64,000 nt of DNA, from contig CABJAM010000003.1 in the NCBI GenBank assembly GCA_902363555.1, positions 310,001 to 374,000 on the forward strand, read 5' to 3'. A model generated the notes under the pieces. It had not been told where the DNA came from and searched no databases. It saw nothing but the letters and a program-made list of their open reading frames with translations. This document shows positions 1 through 7,750 of the stretch, one piece after another; positions within the stretch are counted from its first letter, which is position 1, and each line of letters opens with the position of its first letter. Position numbers and translations under genes: made by a program. This DNA comes from Lachnospiraceae bacterium (lineage in GTDB: Bacteria > Bacillota > Clostridia > Lachnospirales > Lachnospiraceae).

Positions 1-110
1 AGATTAAAGGTGACGATATGATTGAATTTTTTTGAGCATGTGCGATAGATTGGATAAAAAATTTTTAGAGAGCATCATGTGGGGAGTGATTCGCAATATT
101 TTGAAAACAA

Positions 111-139
111 TTGCACATTAAATAACTTAATGCTATAAT
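111..139 (+). promoter_or_regulatory. Sigma-70-type promoter for the ABC exporter operon
   Basis: TTGCAC at 111-116 and TATAAT at 134-139 are separated by exactly 17 bases. Transcription would start near 146, ahead of the short leader ORF and about 260 bases before the first ABC gene. Confidence 0.65.
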
Positions 140-169
140 TAAAGAAATATTAAAAGTGAGGTATTTATC

Positions 170-202
170 ATGTTGATCGCAGGATGTGGGAGAATCCGCT
201 AA
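170..202 (+). CDS. Possible leader peptide, 10 aa (MLIAGCGRIR)
   Basis: An ATG at 170 follows a plausible ribosome binding site (AAAGTGAGG, 153-161) and opens a ten-codon frame that stops at 202. It lies between a good promoter and a hairpin with a T run, upstream of a pair of exporter genes. Short peptides in this position control attenuation of many resistance and transport genes. No family is recognised and chance occurrence is possible. Confidence 0.3.
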   Translation: MLIAGCGRIR

Positions 203-266
203 TAGTAAAGACACAATTTAAAAGATAACGTCTTTTTGTTGTGCCCAAATTTATTAGTGTATTGAG

Positions 267-285
267 AGATACTTTGTATCTTTTT
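267..285 (+). terminator. Weak terminator or attenuator hairpin
   Basis: AGATAC (267-272) pairs with GTATCT (276-281) around a TTT loop and is followed by T residues to 285. The six-base AT-rich stem is weak. Its place between the leader ORF and the ABC genes suggests a regulatory attenuator. Confidence 0.35.
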
Positions 286-403
286 CCATCCGCAGGTTTA
301 ATATGATGATACCTTTAATTATTTGAAAATCAATTTCTCATAATAATTTTAGGTGTTTATTAACTGCCAGTGACCCCTATTAAATGATTGTGAGGAAAGT
401 TAT

Positions 404-2227
404 ATGAATAAACAAAATTCTATAACAGGTAATTTTTATTACCTGTTCCATGAAATGTATCTGTATAGAAAATGTTGTGTGCTGCTTCCTTATATTGGAA
501 GTGTTTTGCAGGTGATTCTTTCGCTGCTTGCCATATTTATTCCGAAGCTGGTTTTGGATCTTATTTCAGATAAGACTGAATACAGAACAATGCTTGGATG
601 GATTCTGGTTAGTGGTATCATGTTATTTATTATTTCTGTTTTAAACTCCGCTGTGCATAATGGAATAACAAGCTGCTCGCAGGGCTTTTTGTATACCTGG
701 CTGACCCGGCAATGGGAAGAAAAAATGATGGATCTGGATTATGAAATTTTTACTTCGCGTTTAAGCAAAATCAGTGCGGAGAGAGCAAGAAATTCCATAT
801 GCAGTTCAAACTGGGGAGCCGTTTCATATATGGCTAAATTTACACAAATGATGGAAAGTATCGGTGGATTTCTGGCTTATGGTACGATCATATTTATGCT
901 CCATCCAGCCATTCTCCTTATTCTGCTGATTATGTTTGGAATCGAAATGTGGTATGGAATAATTACAGAAAAGCGCAAACATTCAATAAAAGAAAAAAGG
1001 GCCTCTGTAAATCGTAAAATAAATTATATGGCATATAAAACAAGAGGAATCCGGGAAGGAAAGGATATCCGGATATTTTCCATGACCTCCTGGCTGCGCG
1101 GGATTGCACAGAAAACCATAAGGAATAAAGATGATATAGAAAACAGGGTATCAACCTGGGAAATGCAGAAAATGCTTTTAAATGGATTATTGATATTTTT
1201 AAGAAATGGCTGCGCATATTTTTATTTGATCAATCAATATTTCTATGGAAGAATGTCCATCGGTGATTTCGTATTGTATTTTACAGCAATCACCGGGTTG
1301 GGAAGCTGGCTCAGTAAGCTGACGCAGGCATTTTCAGACTTTATGGAGGCCAATAATTATGTTACGGATTTTCGTCAGTTTATGCTGCTGGGAGCACAGA
1401 AAAAGGTTCAAAAGCAAAGTACCGATATTCTGACAGTGCCGATATCTTTCACTTGGGATAATGTATCCTTTTCCTACGATGAAATCGATGATCATGGAGA
1501 ACAAAAAACGATTCCTGTATTAAAAAATGTTAATCTGAATATCAAAGCCGGAGAAAAACTGGCAATTGTAGGCATCAATGGAGCAGGAAAAACAACCTTT
1601 GTAAAACTGTTATGCGGATTGTTAAAACCCAGAGAAGGGAAGATTCTTATCAATGGATTCGATAGCGCTGACTTTGAAGCCAGGGATTATAGAAAGCTGT
1701 TTTCAGCAGTATTCCAGAACTCCGGCGTTTTGCCTGTAAGTATCCGGAATAATATTGCATTAAATATACAGGATGAGGATGATGACGAGAAACTATGGAG
1801 ATGCATTAAGCTGGCAAATTTAGATAAGAAAATACGCTCACTTTCAGAGGGTGTTGATACATGCCTGATCAAAAGAATTTCGGAACATGGAACAAATCTC
1901 TCTGGCGGCGAACTCCAGCGGTTACTTCTGGCAAGGGCGTTGTATAAGAATGCACCGGTTCTGATTCTTGATGAGCCGACAGCGGCCCTGGACCCGATCG
2001 CTGAAAATGAGATATATCAGAAATATAATCAGTTGACGGAAGGTAAAACTGCTGTTTTTATATCCCATCGCTTAGCCTCCACACGATTTTGTGACCGGAT
2101 CATTGTCATGGAGAATGGAGAAATTCTGGAAGAAGGAACCCATGATGAGCTCTTAAAACAGGGCGGAAAATATGCAGAAATGTTCGATGTACAAAGCAGA
2201 TATTACAATGAGGTATTTGACGTATGA
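404..2227 (+). CDS. ABC exporter half-transporter (membrane domain fused to ATPase), 607 aa
   Basis: This is a type IV ABC exporter subunit. The N-terminal ~330 residues are hydrophobic and contain the transmembrane helices. The C-terminal part is a complete ATPase: Walker A GINGAGKTT at about 390-398, signature LSGGE at 499-503, Walker B VLILDE at 519-524, and the switch His at 555 (ISHRLAS). The start at 404 has GAGGAA six bases upstream. The next gene overlaps by four bases (ATGA) and encodes a homologous subunit, so the two probably form a heterodimer in the cytoplasmic membrane. No peptidase C39 domain is present. The substrate is unknown; peptide or drug export are both possible. Confidence 0.85.
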   Translation: MNKQNSITGNFYYLFHEMYLYRKCCVLLPYIGSVLQVILSLLAIFIPKLVLDLISDKTEYRTMLGWILVSGIMLFIISVLNSAVHNGITSCSQGFLYTWLTRQWEEKMMDLDYEIFTSRLSKISAERARNSICSSNWGAVSYMAKFTQMMESIGGFLAYGTIIFMLHPAILLILLIMFGIEMWYGIITEKRKHSIKEKRASVNRKINYMAYKTRGIREGKDIRIFSMTSWLRGIAQKTIRNKDDIENRVSTWEMQKMLLNGLLIFLRNGCAYFYLINQYFYGRMSIGDFVLYFTAITGLGSWLSKLTQAFSDFMEANNYVTDFRQFMLLGAQKKVQKQSTDILTVPISFTWDNVSFSYDEIDDHGEQKTIPVLKNVNLNIKAGEKLAIVGINGAGKTTFVKLLCGLLKPREGKILINGFDSADFEARDYRKLFSAVFQNSGVLPVSIRNNIALNIQDEDDDEKLWRCIKLANLDKKIRSLSEGVDTCLIKRISEHGTNLSGGELQRLLLARALYKNAPVLILDEPTAALDPIAENEIYQKYNQLTEGKTAVFISHRLASTRFCDRIIVMENGEILEEGTHDELLKQGGKYAEMFDVQSRYYNEVFDV

Positions 2228-4095
2228 AAAAGAATGGCAGGACTATAAAAGATGATTTTTATATAATACGGCGGGGAATAAAGGAATTTGATAAAATACT
2301 AAAGGGCCAGATGAAATTGCAGGCGGTTAAAAGCATCATTACGTCGCTGACACCTTATATTGCCATAATGATGTCTGCCCTTATTTTGAATAACCTGACG
2401 GGAAGTCAGGATAAAAGAGCATTGCTGATATATATTTTGATCTCGGTCGGTTTTACCCTGATTTTATCAAGTATTGTATATTATTTGGATCGGAAGATAT
2501 CTGTGGGATATAGCCGCCTGTTTTCGTCGCATGAGATAAATTTAACGGATAAAGCATATCGGCTGCCGTATTATTTATTGGAAAGTGAAAAAGTTCGGAG
2601 ATTAAGGGAGCAGGTGTCCGGAAGTATCGATTTAAGCGGTGCCGGAATGGCAAGTCTTTATTGGGATATGGATGTTGTTGTGTCGAATCTGTGCTCTGCA
2701 ATCAGTGCGTTTGTATTATGTATGACTTTTATGGTTCAAATGGTGCCTGGAATAAGAAGGGGGGCCGTTGATTTAAGTGTGATTACAGGAGTCGTGATAC
2801 TATTGATCGCACTGACCATAGGGGGTACATATTTCTCCTGCAAGGTAACAGGAAAGCGCTTCGATGTCAATTTTGAAGTTTTTGAAAATGGAGCAAAATG
2901 TAATCGCTTTGGAGAATTTTATACAATGGATTATCTGCCGGATGAGGACGCGGCATTGGATATCCGAATGTTTGAACAAAAGAAATTAGTGATCGGGGAG
3001 AGCCAGAGAAAATGCTATGTGCCCTTTACCAGAGGAATTTGTAAAGAAATGCATGCTGTGAACCGATGCGACTGGGTAAAGGCATTGTGTATGGGTATTT
3101 GCGGAATGGCAGTTTACGCAGTTGTGGGCTATTTTGCACTTCACGAGCTGATTGGCGTGGGAAATGTACTGATGCTCAATTCTGCGATTGTTATGCTTAT
3201 TGGCGCATTGAGTGAACTGGCGCAGATTCTTACAGATTTGCGAAATAATAACGTATATTTGCTCCAGTATTTTGAATATATGGATTTGGAGGAGGAGAAG
3301 GAGAAAAAAACGGAAAATCATACAATGTCAAAAGATCATCCGGATAAATATGAAATTCTTTTTGATGATGTCAGTTTTCGTTATCCGGAAAGTGATAGCA
3401 TGGTACTGCAAAATATCCATATAAAAATTGATGGTGGAGAAAAGCTTGCAATTGTTGGGGAGAATGGTTCCGGTAAGACAACCCTGATCAAGCTGCTCTG
3501 TCGTTTATATCGTCCAACATCCGGCAGAATTTTGCTGAATGGTAAGGATATATGGAGCTATTCCTATGGGGAATACATAAGTAAAATATCAACAGTATTT
3601 CAGGATTTTTCGTTATTTGCATTTTCCCTGGCAGAAAATATAGCTGCATCGAAAAAATACGATACACGAAAGGTATATGCAGCTCTATGTCAGTCCGGAT
3701 TACAGAAGAAAATAGAAGGCCTGCCCAAAGGGATAGATCAAACGATTTCTCACGATTATGAAGAGGATGGCATTGAATTATCCGGTGGCGAGGCGCAGAA
3801 GGTCGCCATCGGCAGAGCAATCTATAAGGCGGCGCCGATAGTGATTTTGGATGAGCCAACTGCCGCATTGGACCCATTTGCCGAAAAGGAGATTTATGAA
3901 CAATTTTTTAACCAGTTAAATGGCGAGACAATGATTTCAATCAGCCACAGATTATCATCCTGCCGGCTATGCGACCAAATTGTTGTTCTGGACTCCGGCC
4001 GACTGGTGCAGCAAGGAACACATGAGGAACTTGTTGGTCAAATGAATGGTAAATATATAAAGTTATGGAATATGCAGGCGCAGTACTATGCCTGA
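2224..4095 (+). CDS. ABC exporter half-transporter, second subunit, 623 aa
   Basis: Partner of the preceding gene, with which it overlaps by four bases. The N-terminal half has the predicted membrane helices. The ATPase carries Walker A GENGSGKTT at about 412-420, signature LSGGE at 519-523, Walker B VILDE at 540-544 and switch His 575. A charged linker rich in Glu and Lys (about 355-370) separates membrane and ATPase domains. Both subunits keep apparently intact ATPase motifs, so no degenerate site is obvious. The stop codon TGA (4093-4095) lies inside the target duplication of the mobile element that follows, so that insertion hit the exact end of the gene. Substrate unknown. Confidence 0.85.
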   Translation: MKKNGRTIKDDFYIIRRGIKEFDKILKGQMKLQAVKSIITSLTPYIAIMMSALILNNLTGSQDKRALLIYILISVGFTLILSSIVYYLDRKISVGYSRLFSSHEINLTDKAYRLPYYLLESEKVRRLREQVSGSIDLSGAGMASLYWDMDVVVSNLCSAISAFVLCMTFMVQMVPGIRRGAVDLSVITGVVILLIALTIGGTYFSCKVTGKRFDVNFEVFENGAKCNRFGEFYTMDYLPDEDAALDIRMFEQKKLVIGESQRKCYVPFTRGICKEMHAVNRCDWVKALCMGICGMAVYAVVGYFALHELIGVGNVLMLNSAIVMLIGALSELAQILTDLRNNNVYLLQYFEYMDLEEEKEKKTENHTMSKDHPDKYEILFDDVSFRYPESDSMVLQNIHIKIDGGEKLAIVGENGSGKTTLIKLLCRLYRPTSGRILLNGKDIWSYSYGEYISKISTVFQDFSLFAFSLAENIAASKKYDTRKVYAALCQSGLQKKIEGLPKGIDQTISHDYEEDGIELSGGEAQKVAIGRAIYKAAPIVILDEPTAALDPFAEKEIYEQFFNQLNGETMISISHRLSSCRLCDQIVVLDSGRLVQQGTHEELVGQMNGKYIKLWNMQAQYYA

Positions 4096-4098
4096 ACC

Positions 4099-4242
4099 GT
4101 TACTATTCACGGCCCTTTGGACCGCGAACAGTAACACGCTTCGCGATGCACACAAAATGCGGCCTGCCGCATTTTGGTGCCGTAAAACTCGGGTTTTGCT
4201 CTGCAAAACACCTCGCGGGATTGCGGGTCCGTGAATAGTAAC
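4099..4242. mobile_element. MITE-like element with 14-bp inverted repeats and 8-bp target duplication
   Basis: The ends GTTACTATTCACGG (4099-4112) and CCGTGAATAGTAAC (4229-4242) are perfect inverted repeats. CCTGAACC directly flanks both ends (4091-4098 and 4243-4250), as expected for an 8-bp target-site duplication. The 144-bp interior has no gene. CCTGAACC occurs once more at 4256-4263 as part of a 13-bp tandem repeat, so the target itself was repetitive. Two related elements occur at 10332-10360 and 30563-30695. Confidence 0.8.
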
Positions 4243-4292
4243 CCTGAACCTACAACCTGAACCTACAAATTATATTTCTTGCGGCTAATAAG

Positions 4293-4321
4293 TTGATTAT
4301 GCATTGCAAATGACGTATAAT
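4293..4321 (+). promoter_or_regulatory. Promoter of the toxin-antitoxin operon
   Basis: TTGATT (4293-4298) and TATAAT (4316-4321) are spaced by 17 bases. The antitoxin start lies 33 bases further on. Such operons are usually autoregulated by the antitoxin at this site. Confidence 0.6.
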
Positions 4322-4354
4322 ATAAATATAATGAAATGCGAAAGGTGTGATATT

Positions 4355-4630
4355 ATGGCAAATACAACAAATTTCAGTGTCCGTATGGACAGCGATATTA
4401 AAAAGCAATGTGAAACCTTGTATGGTGAATTGGGTATGAACCTTACCACTGCCATCAATGTCTTTTTGCGTCAATCACTCCGAGTTGGCGGCTTTCCTTT
4501 TGATGTTAAGCTGGAACAGCCAAATAAGGAAACGATTGCTGCTATGCTTGAAGCAGAGCGGCTCGCACGTGATCCCAGTGTGAAACGTTACTCTGATGTA
4601 GAAGAAGCGCTCCGGGAGCTGAAAAAATGA
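4355..4630 (+). CDS. dinJ: Antitoxin of RelB/DinJ family, 91 aa
   Basis: A small protein with an N-terminal ribbon-helix-helix segment (NFSVRMDSDIKKQ, then LGMNLTTAINVFLRQ), which is typical of DinJ/RelB antitoxins that bind DNA and neutralise a RelE-fold toxin. The C-terminal part (KRYSDVEEALRELKK) is the expected toxin-binding helix. The start at 4355 is chosen because AAAGGTG lies just upstream and the protein then has the family length; an upstream in-frame ATG at 4304 overlaps the promoter. The toxin gene overlaps by four bases, so translation is coupled. Likely represses its own promoter. Confidence 0.88.
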   Translation: MANTTNFSVRMDSDIKKQCETLYGELGMNLTTAINVFLRQSLRVGGFPFDVKLEQPNKETIAAMLEAERLARDPSVKRYSDVEEALRELKK

Positions 4631-4908
4631 AACGCGATATTGTTTGGACGACAAAGTTCAAAAAAGACTACAAGCTGGCAGTTAAGCGCCACATGAACAT
4701 TGGTCTGCTGGATGATATTATCCGTACCTTGTCGCGAGGGGAAATATTACCGGAGAAAAACAAAGACCATGAACTGACCGGTGATTGGGTAGGGCATCGG
4801 GAATGTCATATCCTTCCGGATTGGCTGCTTATTTATCGGATTGAGGATGATATTCTGGTACTGACATTGACCCGTACTGGAATGCATAGTGATCTGTTTG
4901 GTAAATAA
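4627..4908 (+). CDS. yafQ: YafQ-family mRNA interferase toxin, 93 aa
   Basis: This matches the YafQ branch of RelE-fold ribosome-dependent endoribonucleases. Visible family motifs are KDHELTGDW, HRECHILPDWLLIYR and RTGMHSDLFG. The histidines and the Asp of PDW correspond to the catalytic residues known in the Escherichia coli protein, so the toxin looks intact. The gene overlaps its antitoxin by four bases and ends before a hairpin terminator. When free of antitoxin it should cleave mRNA on translating ribosomes. Confidence 0.9.
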   Translation: MKRDIVWTTKFKKDYKLAVKRHMNIGLLDDIIRTLSRGEILPEKNKDHELTGDWVGHRECHILPDWLLIYRIEDDILVLTLTRTGMHSDLFGK

Positions 4909-4953
4909 CTATGATAAAGCATGGTTAAATCAGACCAACCGATAACCTTTATG

Positions 4954-4993
4954 ATCACCCATATCGGCCGTTTCGGTATGGGTGATTATAGCG
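4954..4993 (+). terminator. Terminator after the toxin-antitoxin operon
   Basis: ATCACCCATA (4954-4963) pairs with TATGGGTGAT (4977-4986), a perfect 10-bp stem, with T residues beginning about ten bases later. It separates the toxin gene from the convergent phosphatase gene. Confidence 0.6.
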
Positions 4994-5713
4994 TTATTTT
5001 TTCGCCTCACAATACCTGAACATCTCTTCCACATTCCGGTTCAAAACCAATTCCTCCGGAAATTCAACCTCCCGTATCAATTCCAGACATTCCCTGAATT
5101 TACCGATATTGTCCACACCATGGCTGTCGCTGCCGAGCACCACCGGCTGATTGAAAATGGCGCACCAGTGCAGCAGGAGCACGTCCTTTGAGCGGGCGTC
5201 GCCGCGGTAGCCGCCCGGTGCGAGAGAAGCCCGGTTCAGTTCAAGAAGGGTGTGCGTGGCTCTGGCTGCCTCCACCAGCGCCTTGTAATCCAGCGGATAC
5301 TTTTCGTCATCCGGGTGGCCGATCAGATGGATATAAGGATTCTCCATAGCCCTGATCAGTGCCGACGTGTTCTGTGCAGCCGTGCCCGGACGTATATTTT
5401 GTGGGTGCAGGCTGGCAATATTAAAATCCAGAGCGGATAGAATTTCATCACTCAAGTCCAGGTGCCCGGTAAAATCAGAGATATTTACTTCACAGCCAAG
5501 ATAAAGCTGCACACCAAAACGGCGGCGGGGCACGGATTTCAGGCCGCGGAAGTAGGACTCTTTTGCGGAACCAACGGTTGACGGGCCGTGGTCGGTGATG
5601 CAGAGAGCTTTTAGCTGCCGCACCGCTGCGGCCCGGGCCATATCTGCTATGGTGGCAGCGGAACCGTGGCCGCTGGCAATAGAGTGGGTATGTACATCAA
5701 TATTTATCAGCAA
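4994..5713 (-). CDS. PHP-domain phosphoesterase (YcdX / histidinol-phosphatase type), 239 aa
   Basis: The protein has the metal-binding pattern of the PHP superfamily: DVHTHSIAS near the N terminus, TDHGP, GCEVNI, ASLHP, GHPDDEK and the terminal GSDSHG. Members hydrolyse phosphate monoesters with a trinuclear metal site. The length fits YcdX-like phosphatases. An unusual TTG start at 5713 (reverse strand) is preferred because GAGGTG sits five bases upstream; the longer reading from 5746 has no ribosome binding site and runs into tandem repeats. The substrate is not visible from sequence. The gene stands alone, convergent with the toxin-antitoxin operon. Confidence 0.8.
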   Translation of the reverse strand: MLINIDVHTHSIASGHGSAATIADMARAAAVRQLKALCITDHGPSTVGSAKESYFRGLKSVPRRRFGVQLYLGCEVNISDFTGHLDLSDEILSALDFNIASLHPQNIRPGTAAQNTSALIRAMENPYIHLIGHPDDEKYPLDYKALVEAARATHTLLELNRASLAPGGYRGDARSKDVLLLHWCAIFNQPVVLGSDSHGVDNIGKFRECLELIREVEFPEELVLNRNVEEMFRYCEAKK

Positions 5714-5730
5714 ATGGATCACCTCGTATC

Positions 5731-5838
5731 TATGTGGCCGGCACATTGTGTGCGCAGGCTTTTTTTATGCGGCTGGCACATTATGTGCGCAGGCCTTTTT
5801 TCTATGCGGCCGGTACAGTGAATGCGCGGGCCTTTTAC
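5731..5838. repeat. Three tandem 36-bp hairpin repeats
   Basis: Three consecutive units start at about 5731, 5767 and 5803. Each has the form TATGCGGCCGGCACAT, a short palindrome around TTATG, GCGCAGGCC and a T run. Units one and two are nearly identical and unit three has diverged. Each could fold as GGC...GCC around GCACA/TGTGC followed by T residues, so the array resembles stacked terminators on the plus strand. It lies just upstream of the phosphatase gene and before the microcompartment promoter. Confidence 0.7.
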
Positions 5839-5900
5839 TATTATCCAGTATGTGCTGTTTTGCTGTCCTTGTCAAGATAAAATTGCCATAGACAGGATTG

Positions 5901-5998
5901 AAAACAATAAAAACCACATTTTTATGAAAAATAAACAACATAAAACAATATATTTTTATGTTGTATTTGTTGACATTATGCTCCGGCGAACGTATAAT
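5901..5998 (+). promoter_or_regulatory. Apparent promoter and operators of the glycyl radical enzyme operon, now separated from it
   Basis: A consensus promoter, TTGACA (5970-5975) and TATAAT (5993-5998) with 17-bp spacing, has no intact gene directly behind it. Just upstream are an inverted repeat (ACAACATAAAA at 5935-5945, TTTTATGTTGT at 5954-5964) and a motif AAAACAATAAAAACCACAT (5901-5919). The latter matches AAAACAACAAAAACCACAT at 12079-12097 near the second microcompartment promoter, with one difference. This suggests shared control, probably by the DeoR protein at 20861. A purine-rich stretch resembling a ribosome binding site (GAGAAGGGAGGGAAGG) lies at about 6023-6038, before the IS607-type element. 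Confidence 0.65.
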
Positions 5999-6104
5999 AA
6001 ACTTAGTTACGATTTACACGTTGAGAAGGGAGGGAAGGTTACGTAACTAAAGGCATTTACTAATGTGACTAAATATGCTTAAATGTACCTATGGAGGTAT
6101 ATTT

Positions 6105-6461
6105 ATGAATACATCAAATATCACGTATTATAAAATCAAAGCCTTTACTGAATTAACAGACCTTTCAGCCCAAACCTTACAGTGTTGGAACAGATGAGGT
6201 GTCCTAAAGCGAATCGTACTCCAACCGATCAGCGTTATTATACCTATGACAAATAAAACGGTGCATTAAGAATTATGGAAGTGGTCTACATTACAATCGT
6301 AAAAATTAGAATAAACTATTAGATGAAGTAATGGAATACCACACGTTTTTTCCTGTAAACTGTATGGACTTCGTAAGTATAAAAGACGAATAGAAAGGGA
6401 TGGTGAGGTTGCTAAAGAGCTTCAAGACAGAGATCAATCCAACAGAGGAACAGAAACATAA
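6105..6461 (+). pseudogene. tnpA: Decayed IS607-family TnpA serine recombinase
   Basis: The start at 6105 follows ATGGAGG and reads 30 codons of a MerR-like helix-turn-helix (ITYYKIKAFTEL, LSAQTLQCWNR) to a stop at 6195. A shifted frame from 6194 continues with KANRTPTDQRYYTYDK, the conserved next part of the family. The serine recombinase catalytic domain is missing or scrambled. The family's C-terminal motif reappears in another frame at about 6348-6461 (FSCKLYGLRKYKRR, RDGEVAKELQDRD) and overlaps the TnpB start. Normal TnpA is around 200 residues, so this copy is clearly inactive through frameshifts and an internal deletion. Confidence 0.8.
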
Positions 6462-7563
6462 AATCAATAAGACCATCGGTACCTGCAGATACATTTATAA
6501 CTTCTACATTGCTCACAATAAGGAGCTTCATGATAAAGGTGAAAAATTTATGAGCGGCAAAGCTTTCAGTGTCTGGCTCAATAACGAATATATCCCTAAT
6601 AATCCGGATAAGATATGGATCAGGGAAGTATATTCAAAAGCTGTCAAACATTCTATGGAAGATGCGTGTACAGCATTTACAAGATTTTTTAAACACCAGA
6701 GTGGTTTTCCCAGATTTAAGAAAAAGAGCAGATCCGATGTGAAAATGTATTTTGTGAAAAATAACCCAAGGGATTGCTGCTGTGAAAGACATCGTATGAA
6801 TATACCAACGTTAGGATGGGTAAGATTCAAAGAAAAGGGTTATGTTCCAACGACAAAAGACGGATGGATAATCCGAAGTGGCACTGTTTCCATAAAGGCA
6901 GGAAGATATTATGTGTCAGCTCTTGTAGATGTACCGGAGCATAAGTTTACAGGGAACTTCACTGAGGGTATTGGGATCGACCTGGGGATTAAAGATTTTG
7001 CAATCGTTTCAAATGGCAGGACCTATAAAAATATCAATAAGTCCGCAAAGATAAAGAAGTTGGAAAAGCAGTTGAGGAGAGGACAACGATGTCTTTCCCG
7101 TAAATATGAAAATTTTAAGAAAGGGGAGTCTACTCAAAGAAATATACAAAAACAAAAGCTTAAGATACAGAAAATTCATCAGAGGATAAATAATATCCGC
7201 ACCGACTACATTAATAAGACAATCGCTGAGATTGTGAAAACCAAACCATCTTATATAACGATTGAAGATTTGAATGTGAGAGGGATGATGAAGAACAGGC
7301 ATCTTTCAAAAGCTGTTGCATCACAGAAGTTCTATGAATTTAAAGCAAAACTAAAAATAAAATGTGATGATAATGGTATTAAATTAAGGATAGTTGATCG
7401 ATTTTATCCATCCTCAAAATTGTGTCATTGTTGTGGTTCGATTAAGACGGATTTAAAACTTTCAGATCGGATTTATAAATGTGACTGCGGATATGTAGAG
7501 GACAGGGATTTCAATGCTTCACTTAATTTAAGGGATGCTACAACTTATGAGATTGCATTATAG
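6400..7563 (+). CDS. tnpB: TnpB RNA-guided nuclease (IS607 type), 387 aa
   Basis: TnpB proteins are RNA-guided DNA nucleases with a split RuvC domain. Here RuvC-I is GIDLGIKDFA with Asp194, RuvC-II is ITIEDLNVRGM with Glu289, and RuvC-III is DRDFNASLN with Asp368/Asp370. A zinc-binding segment CHCCG...CDCG precedes RuvC-III. All catalytic acids are present and the length is normal, so the nuclease appears intact. The gene overlaps the C-terminal frame of the decayed tnpA. Its guide RNA would be expected to come from the 3' end of the gene and the right end of the element, immediately upstream of the glycyl radical enzyme gene. Confidence 0.92.
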   Translation: MVRLLKSFKTEINPTEEQKHKINKTIGTCRYIYNFYIAHNKELHDKGEKFMSGKAFSVWLNNEYIPNNPDKIWIREVYSKAVKHSMEDACTAFTRFFKHQSGFPRFKKKSRSDVKMYFVKNNPRDCCCERHRMNIPTLGWVRFKEKGYVPTTKDGWIIRSGTVSIKAGRYYVSALVDVPEHKFTGNFTEGIGIDLGIKDFAIVSNGRTYKNINKSAKIKKLEKQLRRGQRCLSRKYENFKKGESTQRNIQKQKLKIQKIHQRINNIRTDYINKTIAEIVKTKPSYITIEDLNVRGMMKNRHLSKAVASQKFYEFKAKLKIKCDDNGIKLRIVDRFYPSSKLCHCCGSIKTDLKLSDRIYKCDCGYVEDRDFNASLNLRDATTYEIAL

Positions 7564-7740
7564 AAAGCAGCATAAGTATGTACCGATGGCTTAATGTCGG
7601 GAATTTACGACTGTGAAGTGTACAAGGACCTGCAAGTAGATAGATATTTATATCATCAAAAGCATACACAATGAAGCAGTAAGTAAAGTTCGTGAGAACT
7701 TACAACATCTCGATGTGAGTATTTTTTCGCACATTTTGAG
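7564..7740 (+). ncRNA. Candidate omega/re-RNA scaffold and right end of the TnpB element
   Basis: The 180 bases after tnpB contain no gene. Near the end are two small hairpins: AAGTTC (7686-7691) with GAACTT (7696-7701), and ACAT/ATGT around 7704-7715. TnpB elements known in detail make a guide RNA from this position, reading out of the right end into flanking DNA. The assignment rests on position and structure only, and no consensus was compared. Confidence 0.35.
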
Positions 7741-7750
7741 TAGCAGCACT

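Larger units (their letters stand above)
1..403. other. Intergenic leader region upstream of the ABC exporter pair
   Basis: No long gene lies here. Bases 3-35 read IKGDDMIEFF then a stop, and could be the tail of a gene that starts outside the window, but this is too short to identify. The rest holds a promoter (111-139), a ten-codon ORF (170-202) and a weak hairpin with a T run (267-285). This arrangement resembles an attenuated leader. Confidence 0.4.
6049..7740 (+). mobile_element. IS607-family element with decayed tnpA and intact tnpB
   Basis: The stretch carries remnants of an IS607 serine recombinase gene followed by a full-length TnpB gene that overlaps its end, which is the classical IS607 order. 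The outer limits are estimates: the left end lies after the presumed leader of the glycyl radical operon and the right end before the enzyme start at 7751. IS607 elements do not create target duplications, so the ends cannot be fixed by sequence alone. Transposition now would need a recombinase from elsewhere. Confidence 0.75.

Noticed and set aside
4304..4354. Longer antitoxin starting at 4304
   Set aside because: That start overlaps the -35/-10 promoter region and has no ribosome binding site.
5731..5838. CRISPR-like array
   Set aside because: The units are directly adjacent without spacers and look like terminators.
6400..7563. TnpB as a nuclease-dead transcriptional repressor (TldR) of the adjacent operon
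   Set aside because: All RuvC catalytic acids and the zinc site are present, and TldR proteins lack them. It is treated as an active-type TnpB.
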